NCBI RefSeq assembly: GCF_024204645.1
Contig: NZ_CP100351.1
Location: forward strand, 1,488,001-1,552,000
Reading direction: 5' to 3'
Origin: Desulfomicrobium sp. ZS1
GTDB taxonomy: Bacteria > Desulfobacterota > Desulfovibrionia > Desulfovibrionales > Desulfomicrobiaceae
DNA length: 64,000 nt
Numbering within the stretch: position 1 is the stretch's first letter; every line of letters begins with the position of its first letter. This document shows, piece after piece, positions 15,906 to 23,891 of this stretch. The position numbers and the translations under genes were made by a program. The notes under the pieces are model-generated. The model saw only the letters and a program-made list of their open reading frames with translations, was not told where the DNA came from and did no database searches.

Positions 15906-17531
15906 TCACTCCTTGCGACGTCCGATGCTGCTCACGAAACGCCCCAGCCCATGCAGGATGACCCCCAGAACCGAGGCCGCGACCATGGCCCAGCCGCCCA
16001 TGTTCAAGAGCTGTACCGAATCACGGCCGGGCATGTAAAAGCCTTCCAGGTGGTCGAGTCGACCGCCCTTGGCATGACATTCCACGCAGGCCACGGCCTG
16101 TTCCTTGGGCGCGACCATGTGGGTGATGGGAAAGACGTATTCCGTGTCCACGAAATCATACTCGCCGCTGTAGGGCAGCCCGTTGTACTCTTGGCCGATT
16201 GCGATAGCCTTGTTCCAGTCGAACTCGGCCCAGTATGCGCCCGATCCCTTGGGACCGAAGAGTTTGGGAATGACCAGGGTCTTGTTGATTTTGTCGTACG
16301 GAGTCTTGCCGGTGTGCACCTTGAAGGGGAAGATGCGCGAATTGGGGTCGCCAATGCCTCCGATGGGCCAGGAAACGCGCACCGTCCTGGACGGGTCGAT
16401 GACGTCCTTGGCCGTGGTGCCCCGGATGGAGCCGTTGAACCATTCGTAGCGCGGCACTTCGTTCTTGCCCCATATGAAATCGCCCTTTTTGGCGTCATAG
16501 TCGGGCTTGCCGAATTCGTCCTTCTTCACCTCGCGCTTCTTGTCCCCGGCCGTGGACCAGTCCCAATGCATCTTGGTAGGATTGACGCGGGCGTAGGTCG
16601 GGATGTGACAGGCTTGGCAAGCCACCTTGTCGGTGTGATCGTTGGCCTTCTGGTTGGTCTTGTGCGGCTGCGCTCCATGACAGGATTCGCACATGATCTT
16701 GGGCGTCAGGTCGTCCTCGAGCAGGCTCTTGCGCTCTGTGGAAGCCGGAGTGGCGTAGATGCGCCCGGCGATATTGTGCGCGTTTGTGGTGTGGCAGCGG
16801 CTGCAATCGAAATTCTGCCCATCGGTGCCCATGTGCACGTCGAGCTGCTTGTTGGGCATGGCCATGGATGAATCCAGATCGCCGTGTTTCACGCCGTCGC
16901 CGCCGCCGCCGTAAAAGTGGCAGGTTCCGCAGTTGTTGCGCCCCGGACGCCCCACCGACTGCGCCACCGCGTTATAGTCCGGGGGCAGGAATTCTATCTT
17001 GCCCTCGAACATGGTCGCGTTGGTCACGGGGTAACCGGACTTGGTCGGGAATTTTTCGTAGGTGCCCGTCTGTTCGTGGCAGACCAGACAGTCCACTTTT
17101 TCGGCCTTGCTGAAATCGAAATTCTTGTCCTTCCAACCGTAACCGATGTGGCATGAGGTGCAGCGGGGTTCATTGGAGCCCACGCTGATGCAGAAATTGT
17201 TGACGGACAATCCGCCCTTGCCTGTTTCCCCGCTGGGGTCGGCCGGATCCTTCCAGGTCCAGTGGATGGTCTTGTGCAGCTGCATGGCGGCCTGATTATG
17301 GCACGTCAGGCAAGCCTTGGTCACGTCTTCGGGCGAACTGAATTGTTGTTTGAGAATTGGATGTTGGGAATGGTCGGTGGTGATCCATCTCTGGGCATCA
17401 TTCTTGACGGTCTGTCTCGCCAGGGCTCGCCCCGGCGCTTCGCTGTCCTCCGTCGCGGCAAAGGCCACCATGGGGCCCAGGCACACGGCAAGGGCCCCGC
17501 AAAGGACTGCCTTCCATAACGTCTGATTCAT
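15906..17531 (-). CDS. Octaheme tetrathionate reductase-type cytochrome c
   Basis: This 541-residue exported multiheme protein has a signal peptide (residues 1 to about 25, ending VAFAATE) and eight CXXCH heme sites: CLTCH, CTSCH, CLVCH, CGTCH, CSRCH, CESCH, CQACH and CVECH. The order and spacing match the octaheme tetrathionate reductase (Otr) family, which in vitro reduces tetrathionate, nitrite and hydroxylamine; the physiological substrate here is not proven. A C-terminal hydrophobic helix (MGGWAMVAASVLGVILHGLG) anchors it to the membrane, beyond the classic soluble form. The ATG at 17531 follows GGAGGGACT. It is co-transcribed with the cytochrome b gene. The 223-bp upstream gap (17532-17754) is AT-rich and should hold its promoter. 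Confidence 0.88.
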   Translation of the reverse strand: MNQTLWKAVLCGALAVCLGPMVAFAATEDSEAPGRALARQTVKNDAQRWITTDHSQHPILKQQFSSPEDVTKACLTCHNQAAMQLHKTIHWTWKDPADPSGETGKGGLSVNNFCISVGSNEPRCTSCHIGYGWKDKNFDFSKAEKVDCLVCHEQTGTYEKFPTKSGYPVTNATMFEGKIEFLPPDYNAVAQSVGRPGRNNCGTCHFYGGGGDGVKHGDLDSSMAMPNKQLDVHMGTDGQNFDCSRCHTTNAHNIAGRIYATPASTERKSLLEDDLTPKIMCESCHGAQPHKTNQKANDHTDKVACQACHIPTYARVNPTKMHWDWSTAGDKKREVKKDEFGKPDYDAKKGDFIWGKNEVPRYEWFNGSIRGTTAKDVIDPSRTVRVSWPIGGIGDPNSRIFPFKVHTGKTPYDKINKTLVIPKLFGPKGSGAYWAEFDWNKAIAIGQEYNGLPYSGEYDFVDTEYVFPITHMVAPKEQAVACVECHAKGGRLDHLEGFYMPGRDSVQLLNMGGWAMVAASVLGVILHGLGRFVSSIGRRKE

Positions 17532-17754
17532 AGTCCCTCCATGAAATCTGAAGTGGAAAACAAGACAAAATCCATTTCTGACTATTTTGTACCACAAATG
17601 AAGATTCAGGCAAGCAGGCTCTGCAATACGGAAACTAAATCGGACTTAAAGAGTCCAAAATATCTTTGTGACATTCGATTGAAAAGATTCATTGTGAAAA
17701 TAATCAGGAGAAAAAAAGCGGGCAGACAAGAAATTTTACAAACTAAAGCGCCGG

Positions 17755-19572
17755 TCAGATTTTTCCGGACAGAGCCGTGAGTGCGGCGTGCAGGGCGGCG
17801 GCCTTTTTGGGGCCGAAGCCGGGCAAGGCGGCCAGGTCCTCGATGCGGGCCTGGGCCATGGCCTGGACGGAGTTGAAATGATCCCAGAGCAGACGGGCTG
17901 TCTTGGGACCGACTCCGGGCAGATTGCCAAGTTCGGAGGAAAGCTGGGCAGTGCGCTTGTGACGGCGCAGCCGGGAGATGACGAAACGATGGGCCGTGTC
18001 GCGGACATGTTGCAGAAAAAGCAGTTCCGGGCTTCCGGCCCTCAGATTCAGGGGATTCTTGCGCCCGGGCCGGAAAATGACGTCGCCCAGCTCTCCCGCC
18101 CTGCGGCTCGTCCCTTTGGCAATGGCGGCCAAAGGGACGGCAGACAACCCGTTTTCGGCCATGGCGCGCTCCACGGCGCCAAGCTGTCCCTTGCCGCCGT
18201 CGATCAGCAGAAGATCAGGCCAGGGCGGGCCGGATTTGGCGCGGCGTGCGGCAAAAGAAGCCAGGGCCAGATAGTCGTCCGCCGTGCCTTCAAGCTCTGG
18301 AAACGAATAGACGCGGTAGGCGCTTTTTTCCTCCCGCCCGTCGATAAAGACGACCATGCCGACCCGCATGCCCTCGCCCTGGATGTGCGAGGCGTCCACG
18401 CACTCGATGCGCTCCACTTCCCCCTCCACGCCGAGGGCCCCTGCCAACTCCGCCGCAGTGAGTTCGGTTCGGCGCTGGCGGAGGGCATGGGCTTTGGCGT
18501 TGGCCGTGGCGATGTCCACCAGACGTCGTTCCTGGTCGCCGCGCGCCTTGGCCACGCTCGCCCTGCCCCCGCGCATGTCGGCCAGGGCGTCTTCCAGCGC
18601 CGGATCCTGGTTTCCGAAGGCGGTGATGATGCGAGCCGGAATGAAGCGCTCCGCGTTGTAGTACTGCATGAGAAAGGAATCCGTGAGGCCGGCTTCCGCT
18701 TCCGGAGTATCCACTGCCGCGTCCACGAACCAGAACGTCTGCCCGTCGATGATCCGCCCCTGACGCACAAAAACGATGGCCAGCGCCGCGCCGTTTTCAT
18801 GGCCATGCACGCCGATGACGTCCAGATCGCGCCCGTCGGAAAACACGGCTGCCTGGCGTTCCACGGTCTCGCGCAGGGCGCGGATGCTGTCGCGCAGCCG
18901 TGCCGCGCCCTCGAAATCAAGAGCATCGGACAGACGCATCATTTGGTCATGCAACCCGGCCATGAGTTCGTCGGACTTGCCGGACAGAAAAAGCTCGACC
19001 CGGCGCACGACCTGCCGGTACTCATCCTCGGACACGGGCAGGCAGCACGGTCCCAGACAACGGCCGATGTGGTACTGCAGGCAGGGACGGGTGCGGTTGG
19101 AAAAAACCGTGTCCCGGCATTTGCGCAAAGGAAAGAGGCGGTCGATGACCCGCTTGGTCTCGCGTGCGGACAGGGCCGAGGTGAAGGGGCCGAAATAGAC
19201 CGAGCCGTCGCGCAGCACCTTGCGCGTCAGGCGCAGGGCCGGAAAGGGATGGTTCCTCGACAGGCAGAAAAGGACGTACTGCTTGTCGTCGCGCAGGACG
19301 ATGTTGTACTTGGGCCGATGCTTCTTGATGAGGCTCGCTTCAAGCAGCAAGGCCTCCTTTTCCGTGGAGGTGCACAGAAAATCTATGCTTTCGACCCTGG
19401 TCATCATGACCCGCACCTTGGGGGCGAGGCGATGCTCGGGCTGGAAATACGAAGCCAGGCGGCGGCGTAAATGCTTGGCCTTGCCCACATAAATGATTCT
19501 GCCCGTGGCGTTCTTCATCAGATACACGCCCGGGCAGGTGGGAAAGCTTGGCAGGATTTTACGCGAGATCAT
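17755..19572 (-). CDS. uvrC: UvrABC excinuclease subunit C
   Basis: This 605-residue nucleotide-excision repair endonuclease makes both incisions around a lesion. The GIY-YIG nuclease domain is at the N-terminus (FPTCPGVYLMK, GRIIYVGKAKHLRRRL), a UVR motif lies near residue 205-240, the RNase H-like second nuclease includes CVDASHIQGEGM and LLIDGGKGQL, and tandem helix-hairpin-helix motifs end the protein (LPGVGPKTARLL and LPGFGPKKAAAL). Length is standard. Its ATG overlaps the pcnB stop by 4 bp. Confidence 0.96.
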   Translation of the reverse strand: MISRKILPSFPTCPGVYLMKNATGRIIYVGKAKHLRRRLASYFQPEHRLAPKVRVMMTRVESIDFLCTSTEKEALLLEASLIKKHRPKYNIVLRDDKQYVLFCLSRNHPFPALRLTRKVLRDGSVYFGPFTSALSARETKRVIDRLFPLRKCRDTVFSNRTRPCLQYHIGRCLGPCCLPVSEDEYRQVVRRVELFLSGKSDELMAGLHDQMMRLSDALDFEGAARLRDSIRALRETVERQAAVFSDGRDLDVIGVHGHENGAALAIVFVRQGRIIDGQTFWFVDAAVDTPEAEAGLTDSFLMQYYNAERFIPARIITAFGNQDPALEDALADMRGGRASVAKARGDQERRLVDIATANAKAHALRQRRTELTAAELAGALGVEGEVERIECVDASHIQGEGMRVGMVVFIDGREEKSAYRVYSFPELEGTADDYLALASFAARRAKSGPPWPDLLLIDGGKGQLGAVERAMAENGLSAVPLAAIAKGTSRRAGELGDVIFRPGRKNPLNLRAGSPELLFLQHVRDTAHRFVISRLRRHKRTAQLSSELGNLPGVGPKTARLLWDHFNSVQAMAQARIEDLAALPGFGPKKAAALHAALTALSGKI

Positions 19573-20843
19573 CTGCGACGTCTGCGGGGCGGACGCTTAC
19601 GCGGCGGGCGGCCCTGCTGTCCCCGTGGATCCGTGCGCAAAACCTGGGGATTTTCCGCTTCCATTTCGCTGCGCAGACTGCTCCACATTTCCGCCGGTCC
19701 CAGATCTGCCCCGCTGACCAGCAGACCGAGTTGATACAGGGCCAGGGTTTCGGGAAAGCACTCGTGGGCCACAAAGCCGCGCTTGGAAAAACGTTTTTTC
19801 TTGTCCGGCTCGAAACGGGTCTGATTGGCCATGATCTGGATCATGCGCGAGCACATCCATTTGGGCATGCTCATGCGCACGCAGATGGGCTGCAAGAGAT
19901 CCTCAAGCATGGCGTTGTAGACCACCCGCTCGCCTTCGACCTCGTATCGGGCCACGATATGCCGCACCGGCGCGGAAAAAAGGGCGGCGAAAACCAGCAC
20001 CGGCTCGACCTTGCCCACGGTTCTGATGCGGCTGTCCAGATGCTCAAGCCACGTCCACAGGATTGAATCCTGTCCGTGATCGTGATCGAGAAAATCCGCG
20101 ATTTCGGGCAACAGGTTGTGCAGCAGTCCGGTCTTGTAGAGCAGACGGACGGCTTTTTCCCCGGAACCGTAGGCGAAAAGCTTCTGCAATTCCTCGAAAA
20201 CCCGGGGCGGCGAGGCTTTGAGGATTTCCTCGTGGTGGCGCATGATGGCGTTGTAGGTCGCGGGCTCGATATGAAAATCAAGTCGCGCGGCGAAACGCAC
20301 GGCCCGGATCATGCGCACCGGGTCTTCCCGGAAGCGGATGTTCGGATCGCCGATACAGCGGATGAGGCGGTTCTCTATGTCGGAAAGGCCCCCCACGTGG
20401 TCGATGATGGAAAAGCGCTCGACCTCGTAGAACAGGCCGTTGATGGTGAAATCACGGCGCAGGGCGTCTTCCTCGGGTGTGCCGTAACAGTTGTCGCGCA
20501 GCATGTATAAATCTTCATCGCTGTTCTCCTCTTCCTGGTCCGGACAGCGCCGAAAGGTCGAGGTTTCGATGACGTGATCGTCGAATCGGATGTGAGCCAG
20601 GCGGAACCGCCGTCCGATCAAAAAGCAGTTCTGAAAGATCTTCTTGATTTGGCTTGGCGTTGCGTTGGTGCTGACGTCAAAATCCTTGGGCGTGCGTCCA
20701 AGTAGCAGGTCGCGGACTCCGCCGCCCACCAGATAGGCGGTAAAACCCTTGCGCACCAGACGGTACATGACCTTGAGCGCATCGGGATGGATGTTTTGGC
20801 GGGAAACAGAATGTTCCGATCGGGGAATTATAACTGAAGTCAT
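19569..20843 (-). CDS. pcnB: Poly(A) polymerase / tRNA nucleotidyltransferase family protein
   Basis: This 424-residue class II nucleotidyltransferase has the signature LVGGGVRDLLLGRTPKDFDV with the catalytic Asp pair, then RRDFTINGLFY and the RNA-binding block RFREDPVRMIRAVRFAARL. The arginine-rich tail (RKRPPRRRRR) is typical of PcnB-type poly(A) polymerases that tag RNA for decay, rather than of CCA-adding enzymes. It is followed by uvrC with an ATGA overlap, and preceded by the small zinc-ribbon gene after a 77-bp gap. Confidence 0.88.
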   Translation of the reverse strand: MTSVIIPRSEHSVSRQNIHPDALKVMYRLVRKGFTAYLVGGGVRDLLLGRTPKDFDVSTNATPSQIKKIFQNCFLIGRRFRLAHIRFDDHVIETSTFRRCPDQEEENSDEDLYMLRDNCYGTPEEDALRRDFTINGLFYEVERFSIIDHVGGLSDIENRLIRCIGDPNIRFREDPVRMIRAVRFAARLDFHIEPATYNAIMRHHEEILKASPPRVFEELQKLFAYGSGEKAVRLLYKTGLLHNLLPEIADFLDHDHGQDSILWTWLEHLDSRIRTVGKVEPVLVFAALFSAPVRHIVARYEVEGERVVYNAMLEDLLQPICVRMSMPKWMCSRMIQIMANQTRFEPDKKKRFSKRGFVAHECFPETLALYQLGLLVSGADLGPAEMWSSLRSEMEAENPQVLRTDPRGQQGRPPRKRPPRRRRR

Positions 20844-20920
20844 AGGGTTGTAAGAAATCCTGTGCGCAAAATGTTATTTCCGGCCCCTGCGCGGGAGCCG
20901 GTTCGATATTCGTACAGGGC

Positions 20921-21121
20921 CTAGACCCTGTCGCAGGGAAAATTGGCCAGATACTCTTCCAGCAGGTCGTCAAGATTGGTTCCAAACTCCTGCAATCCAA
21001 AGGTAGCGCCGCAAGACTTGCAGCGAAGCTCCACGGCCCGTCAGGTGCGACGAACCTGCAGCATGCCGTGGCATTTCGTGCAACGCAGCCGTGTCCGGAA
21101 TTCATTTTGACCGGGCATCAT
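20921..21121 (-). CDS. Small dual-CXXC zinc-ribbon protein with in-frame TGA (candidate selenoprotein)
   Basis: Reading through one TGA gives a 66-residue protein. The N-terminal part has CTKCHG followed by LQVRRT; the TGA is at 21043-21041 (codon 27); then come RAVELRCKSCGATFGLQEF and a C-terminal EYLANFPCDRV ending at TAG. The reading frame is protein-like on both sides of the TGA, and the second CXXC needed for a zinc ribbon lies after it. The ATG at 21121 forms an ATGA overlap with the upstream HDOD gene stop. A hairpin with a GUC loop lies 23 nt after the TGA, as in bacterial SECIS elements. I infer selenocysteine; a recent nonsense mutation is the alternative. Confidence 0.6.
21007..21025 (-). 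promoter_or_regulatory. SECIS-like hairpin after the in-frame TGA
   Basis: On the minus strand, CGCTGCAA (21025-21018), loop GTC (21017-21015) and TTGCGGCG (21014-21007) form an 8-bp stem with one G-U pair. The loop starts with G and lies 23 nt after the TGA, within the spacing known for bacterial SECIS elements that recruit SelB. Confidence 0.5.
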
Positions 21122-21966
21122 GCGAATGCCCCCTCGATGCTTTGGACGCACTGGCGCACGTCGTCAATGATCTGCTCGTAATCAACTTCCGCCGATGGCA
21201 GCTCTGTCCCGTTCAACCAGAAATCAGCAGGTTTTTTGGGGTGAAAATTGGATTCCGTCATCATGATTACGTGTCTGGAGAGGCGCAGCAGATTGTGCAG
21301 CTCAGGATAGCGGCCTTTGAAAACGCGGTTTTCAAAGGCGTATTGGGCGACGACTTCGCAGAGGGGCGAAGGGAAACCCCAAGTTTTGAGCACCGCATGT
21401 CCTGCTGAAAAATGATCGAATCCGTCAAACCAAAGACGCTCTTCCTCGAAGAAGGAGGGCAAATCCTGTTCGTCGTCACGGGTGAAGAATGCCAGAAAAC
21501 GATCCTGAAAATTAACCAGCAGCACCACATAACCAATATTGTGGATAAGCCCGAGGCATTCGAGGCATTCGATGCCCTCGGCATCAAGGGTGTAGGCACC
21601 CGGAACGGAGGAGACGAATTTCTGCATGAACACATTGGCGGTCAGACTCTGCTGCCAGATCCGACGCAGGATACCGCTGATTTCCGAGGATTCATGGAAG
21701 AACGCTGATCTGAGCACGACCTGATATACGATGCGCTTGATTTCCCGCTGTCCCAGACGGACCAGGGAGGTCAGGATATCAGTGGAATTATTGGCCTCGT
21801 GATACATGGGCGAGTTTGCGCAGGCGATGATGTTGCCGAAGATGACCGGGTCAAGCTTGGCCTGGGCCGCAATCTGCTTGACCGTGACATTTGATGTGTT
21901 CAGCAACGTAATGAGGTCAAGACCGACCGGGCTGATACCGGGAAGATCAAAACTGAGTTTGTCCAT
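21118..21966 (-). CDS. HDOD-domain protein
   Basis: This protein of about 282 residues has an HDOD domain, an HD-superfamily fold that usually lacks catalytic residues and acts in signalling. Visible family features are FDLPGISPVGLDLITLLN, then DPVIFGNIIACANSPMYH, a VRLGQREIKRIVYQVVL segment and the loop ECLGLIHNIGYVVLL. The start is uncertain: ATG 21966 (MDKLSFDLP) has GGA upstream, ATG 21975 is an alternative, and the open frame continues to 22059 through a non-conserved stretch. It lies 13 bp after the RuvC-like gene, and its stop overlaps the start of the zinc-ribbon gene. Confidence 0.82.
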   Translation of the reverse strand: MDKLSFDLPGISPVGLDLITLLNTSNVTVKQIAAQAKLDPVIFGNIIACANSPMYHEANNSTDILTSLVRLGQREIKRIVYQVVLRSAFFHESSEISGILRRIWQQSLTANVFMQKFVSSVPGAYTLDAEGIECLECLGLIHNIGYVVLLVNFQDRFLAFFTRDDEQDLPSFFEEERLWFDGFDHFSAGHAVLKTWGFPSPLCEVVAQYAFENRVFKGRYPELHNLLRLSRHVIMMTESNFHPKKPADFWLNGTELPSAEVDYEQIIDDVRQCVQSIEGAFA

Positions 21967-21979
21967 GTTTTCCATCGAA

Positions 21980-22438
21980 TTATTTGAGCGCAGGCATTGC
22001 CCGCCACCCGAGTTGAACTGCGGCCCACAGTCCGATGAGCGCGGCTTCGGCCGCGTCATGGCCTGGAACGGTCGGAGAAGACCAGCCTTCGCGTCGTAAA
22101 ATTGTGGACACCAGAGCGCAGGCTGCCGCCTTTGCCTTCTGTCCGCTGGCCCGCTGCCGTGGGAGCAGAAACTGCTCGCGCCAGTGCTCGGCCTGGATGA
22201 TCGTGCAGGGCAGATTTCTTTTGGCTGCGGCGTGCTCCCATATACCTGCCGTCTGCCCGCCCCCTTCCACTACCAGAAACTGTAAATGGGGCAATTCAAA
22301 AAGTACCCGGGCCGCGGCTTTTTTGAGCCGTGTTGTGGTGCCCAGATTGTGCGATCTGCACCATAGCAGCCGTCCGTCACGATCCAGAAGAGCGAGGCCC
22401 GTACGCACCCCGGCGTCCACGGCCAGCAACGCGGACAT
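21980..22438 (-). CDS. RuvC/RNase H-fold protein of unknown function
   Basis: This 152-residue protein carries what looks like an RNase H-fold acidic set: Asp8 in LLAVDAGVRTGLALLD, Glu58 in LQFLVVEGGG, and a C-terminal VPGHDAAEAALIGLW (HD at about 127-128), arranged as in RuvC-like Holliday-junction nucleases. It is not RuvC itself, and I cannot name a characterised family. Its ATG overlaps the murI stop as TGATG, so it is translationally coupled to glutamate racemase. A basic central part (RLKKAAARV, RQRASGQKAKAAA) could contact nucleic acid. Confidence 0.6.
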   Translation of the reverse strand: MSALLAVDAGVRTGLALLDRDGRLLWCRSHNLGTTTRLKKAAARVLFELPHLQFLVVEGGGQTAGIWEHAAAKRNLPCTIIQAEHWREQFLLPRQRASGQKAKAAACALVSTILRREGWSSPTVPGHDAAEAALIGLWAAVQLGWRAMPALK

Positions 22439-23256
22439 CAGAGATCCACGATCTCCACATCGGCAGGATCCAGCGGATGATTCATGAACACCCCGCCGAC
22501 CCTGGCAAAGCGTCTGGCGCCGTCCGTGGCCAGAAAGGTCAGACTGCGTTCTTTCGTGGTCGAGCAGATGTCGTGGCGTTCCAGCATGTCCTGCACGAAT
22601 TCTGCAGTGGTGCGGGCGGAGTCGACCAGGGTCACGTCGGCCCCCACGACATCCTGAATGGCGCTGGCCAAAACCGGAAAATGGGTGCAGCCGAGCACCA
22701 GCGTGTCGATGCCGGTATCCCTGACCAGGCCGCCCAGATAGCGCTCGGCCACAAGGCTTGCGATCTGTCCGTCGCACCACCCTTCTTCGGCCAGGGGCAC
22801 GAAAAGCGGGCAGGGCTGGCCGAAAACCCGGGCATCGGGCCGGATGCGCAGGATTTCGCGCTCATAGACGCCTGCGTTTACGGTGCTCTCCGTGCCGATG
22901 ACCCCGATGCGGCCATTTCTGCTCGACCGACAGGCCGCTTCGGCTCCGGGCCGGATGACGCCGATGACCGGCAGTTCCGGATAGGCTTCCTGCAAGGCTT
23001 CCAGGGACACGCCCGTGGCCGTGTTGCAGGCGATGACCAGAAGCTTGACGCCCCTGGCTTTGAGCAGAGCCGTGGTTTGCAGCACGTAGCGCGTCACGGA
23101 CTTGGCGCTTTTGGTGCCGTAAGGTAGACGCGCCGTGTCCCCGAGATAGAGAAAACTCTCTTCGGGCAACGCTTCGGTCAGCGCCTTCAGCACGGTCAGT
23201 CCGCCGATGCCGGAATCAAAAACCCCGATGGGCAGGGTGCAGTCGGATTCGTACAT
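22438..23256 (-). CDS. murI: Glutamate racemase
   Basis: This 272-residue cofactor-independent racemase converts L-glutamate to D-glutamate for peptidoglycan. Both catalytic cysteines are in family motifs: VIACNTATGVSLEAL and LVLGCTHFPVL. The N-terminal IGVFDSGIGGLTVLKAL and LGDTARLPYGTKS blocks are also typical. The ATG at 23256 fits the family length; an open extension upstream to 23361 is not conserved. It starts 1 bp after the Nudix gene stop. Confidence 0.95.
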   Translation of the reverse strand: MYESDCTLPIGVFDSGIGGLTVLKALTEALPEESFLYLGDTARLPYGTKSAKSVTRYVLQTTALLKARGVKLLVIACNTATGVSLEALQEAYPELPVIGVIRPGAEAACRSSRNGRIGVIGTESTVNAGVYEREILRIRPDARVFGQPCPLFVPLAEEGWCDGQIASLVAERYLGGLVRDTGIDTLVLGCTHFPVLASAIQDVVGADVTLVDSARTTAEFVQDMLERHDICSTTKERSLTFLATDGARRFARVGGVFMNHPLDPADVEIVDL

Positions 23257-23257
23257 A

Positions 23258-23887
23258 TTAATCAAAAGCGGCCAATCGCAGGGGATCGCGCAGGTGGGCG
23301 CGGACTTCCTCCAGGTGGCGCTGGTTGGTTCGTTGCATGGACAGTGGCGGCAGGTCGCCAAAATCGAAAAAATCGACCTCCAGGGTTTCCATGCTGCCCC
23401 TGGCCTCTCCCCCGAGAAGTTCGCAGAGGAAAATCAATTTCACGGCATGAAAAAACATGCTGGCCTTTTCGCCCCGGTTGGCGTCGAAGGCGCCGACGAG
23501 TTTCGTGGTCCGCACCACGAAGCCGCTCTCCTCAAGAGTTTCGCGTTCGGCCGTCTCCGAGGGGCGGTCACCCACATCGGACCAGCCTCCGGGCATGGCC
23601 CATTTTCCGTCGGCGCTTTCCCGCACCAAGAGGATGCGCCCGTCACGAACCACCGCCGCGCGCACATCGACCTTGGGCGTTGCGTAACCTGGTTCCAGGG
23701 AAAAGGCGCGTTTCACGGTCTGGGCGTCAAGCTGCGAGTATTCCGCCAGAATTTCCGCCGCGATGTCCGACAGGCGGCTGAAACTCGCCCGGTCATAGGA
23801 GCTCTTGGTAAAGGCCAGGCCTGTCTGTGCCAGGGATTGAATCTCCCGCGCCCAATCCAGCCAGCACGGGTTGCAATCGTCGGTCAC
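23258..23887 (-). CDS. Nudix hydrolase with N-terminal helical domain
   Basis: This protein of about 209 residues combines an N-terminal helical Nudix_hydro_N-type domain ([19 protein letters not shown], then [17 protein letters not shown]) with a Nudix domain whose box includes [17 protein letters not shown] and TLEESGF. Related proteins act on ADP-ribose or nucleotide sugars, but the substrate cannot be read here. GTG 23887 is 5 bp after the aminotransferase stop and is preferred; a TTG at 23929 inside the previous gene is an alternative. Confidence 0.82.
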   Translation of the reverse strand: MTDDCNPCWLDWAREIQSLAQTGLAFTKSSYDRASFSRLSDIAAEILAEYSQLDAQTVKRAFSLEPGYATPKVDVRAAVVRDGRILLVRESADGKWAMPGGWSDVGDRPSETAERETLEESGFVVRTTKLVGAFDANRGEKASMFFHAVKLIFLCELLGGEARGSMETLEVDFFDFGDLPPLSMQRTNQRHLEEVRAHLRDPLRLAAFD

Positions 23888-23891
23888 GGGT

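Noticed and set aside
17788-19470. 560-codon plus-strand frame opposite uvrC
   Set aside because: uvrC on the minus strand has all expected domains, and the antisense product shows no family pattern.
20677-21105. 142-codon minus-strand frame over the pcnB start and zinc-ribbon gene
   Set aside because: It is in a different frame from both and its product is not family-like. The zinc-ribbon frame with one TGA gives matched CXXC pairs and a coupled start.
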